Source: Pseudomonas bohemica (GTDB lineage: Bacteria > Pseudomonadota > Gammaproteobacteria > Pseudomonadales > Pseudomonadaceae). Taken from it: a DNA stretch of 60,530 nucleotides. Made by a program: the position numbers and the translations under genes. Each line of letters starts with the position of its first letter. The first letter of the stretch is position 1. The stretch lies in assembly GCF_002934685.1 (NCBI RefSeq), contig NZ_NKHL01000118.1:134956-195485 (forward strand), written 5' to 3'. A model generated the notes under the pieces. It was not told where the DNA came from and made no database searches. It saw only the letters and a program-made list of their open reading frames with translations. Shown here in pieces: positions 60,375 through 60,530 of this stretch.

Positions 60375-60530
60375 CTATTTGGCCGTTATCACCGACAACT
60401 TGGTAATCCCGGCTTTCTCGATCGAGGCCATGGCCCGGGCCACTTCGCCATAATTCACGCCGTTGTCGGCCTGCAATTGCACCCGCACGTCGGCGTTCTT
60501 TTCCTTGGCCGAACGCAGGTTGGTCTCCAG
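60375..60530 (-). CDS. exbD: C-terminal part of ExbD/TolR-family biopolymer transport protein
   Basis: Only the last 51 residues are inside the window; the gene continues to the right. They read as the periplasmic domain of ExbD/TolR (VRVQLQADNGVNYGEVARAM, then ASIEKAGITKLSVIT). ExbD with ExbB passes proton-motive force to TonB, which would power the two TonB receptors of the island, although this locus may serve other receptors. It ends with TAG and is followed by a strong terminator. Confidence 0.8.
   Translation of the reverse strand: METNLRSAKEKNADVRVQLQADNGVNYGEVARAMASIEKAGITKLSVITAK

Noticed and set aside
1..60530. CRISPR array, prophage, tRNA or integrase
   Set aside because: I found no regularly spaced repeats other than REP pairs, no phage structural genes, no tRNA-like cloverleaf and no transposase or integrase frame, so horizontal transfer of the island is not supported by mobility genes here.

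Overview
The window looks like the chromosome of a Pseudomonas of the fluorescens group. The evidence is high-GC, dense coding, Pseudomonas-type REP/REPIN palindromes between genes, a bphO-bphP pair, and protein families (SfnB/DszC-like flavoenzymes, Tat-dependent solute-binding proteins, TonB receptors) typical of that genus. Species cannot be fixed without database comparison. No tRNA, rRNA, CRISPR array, integrase or transposase was seen.

Region 1 (about 1-8740) is ordinary chromosome: a DMT transporter, a bacteriophytochrome kinase with its heme oxygenase, a GapN-type aldehyde dehydrogenase, a UV-damage endonuclease, a TerC-family membrane protein with a structured leader, and MsrA.

Region 2 (about 8742-59460) is a roughly 50-kb block that reads as an organosulfur scavenging island, interrupted by a few general genes. 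It holds two sulfonate/taurine-type ABC importers (8742-12512 and 22135-24903), a complete dipeptide-type importer (36340-42115), a second one without its own ATPase (55996-59460), a third orphan peptide-binding protein (46397-47989) and two TonB receptors. The enzymes are four luciferase-like FMN monooxygenases, four acyl-CoA-dehydrogenase-fold flavoenzymes (three with DszC-like C-termini), and two proteins that keep the Cys/His/Arg active-site signature of the DszB sulfinate desulfinase. The DszA-, DszB- and DszC-like sets together resemble the dibenzothiophene 4S desulfurisation logic (oxidise S, cleave C-S, release sulfite). The operon 33425->27620 is the most distinctive part: DszB-like, fumarate-reductase-like flavoprotein, short [2Fe-2S] protein, second DszB-like, DszA-like. 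The true substrate is unknown; the inference is sulfur acquisition from aromatic or heterocyclic sulfur compounds under sulfate limitation.

Inside region 2, at 19568-20086, is a 172-residue protein made of about 42% Met and 9% Cys. It is read divergently from an SDR/CmcJ-like enzyme pair and converges on an XRE-cupin regulator. It is the oddest single gene here and could be a sulfur reserve or a soft-metal binding protein.

Control signals: a good sigma-54 promoter match precedes the DszA-like gene at 13115, and the A/T-rich pentamer ATAAC/GTTAT recurs in several divergent control regions of the island (12655-12698, 20207-20283, 40330-40364, 55776-55954). Local regulators are LysR (15810), XRE-cupin (18835) and AraC (26695). 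Region 3 (59461-60530) is non-coding repeat-rich DNA followed by the 3' end of an exbD gene that runs off the window.
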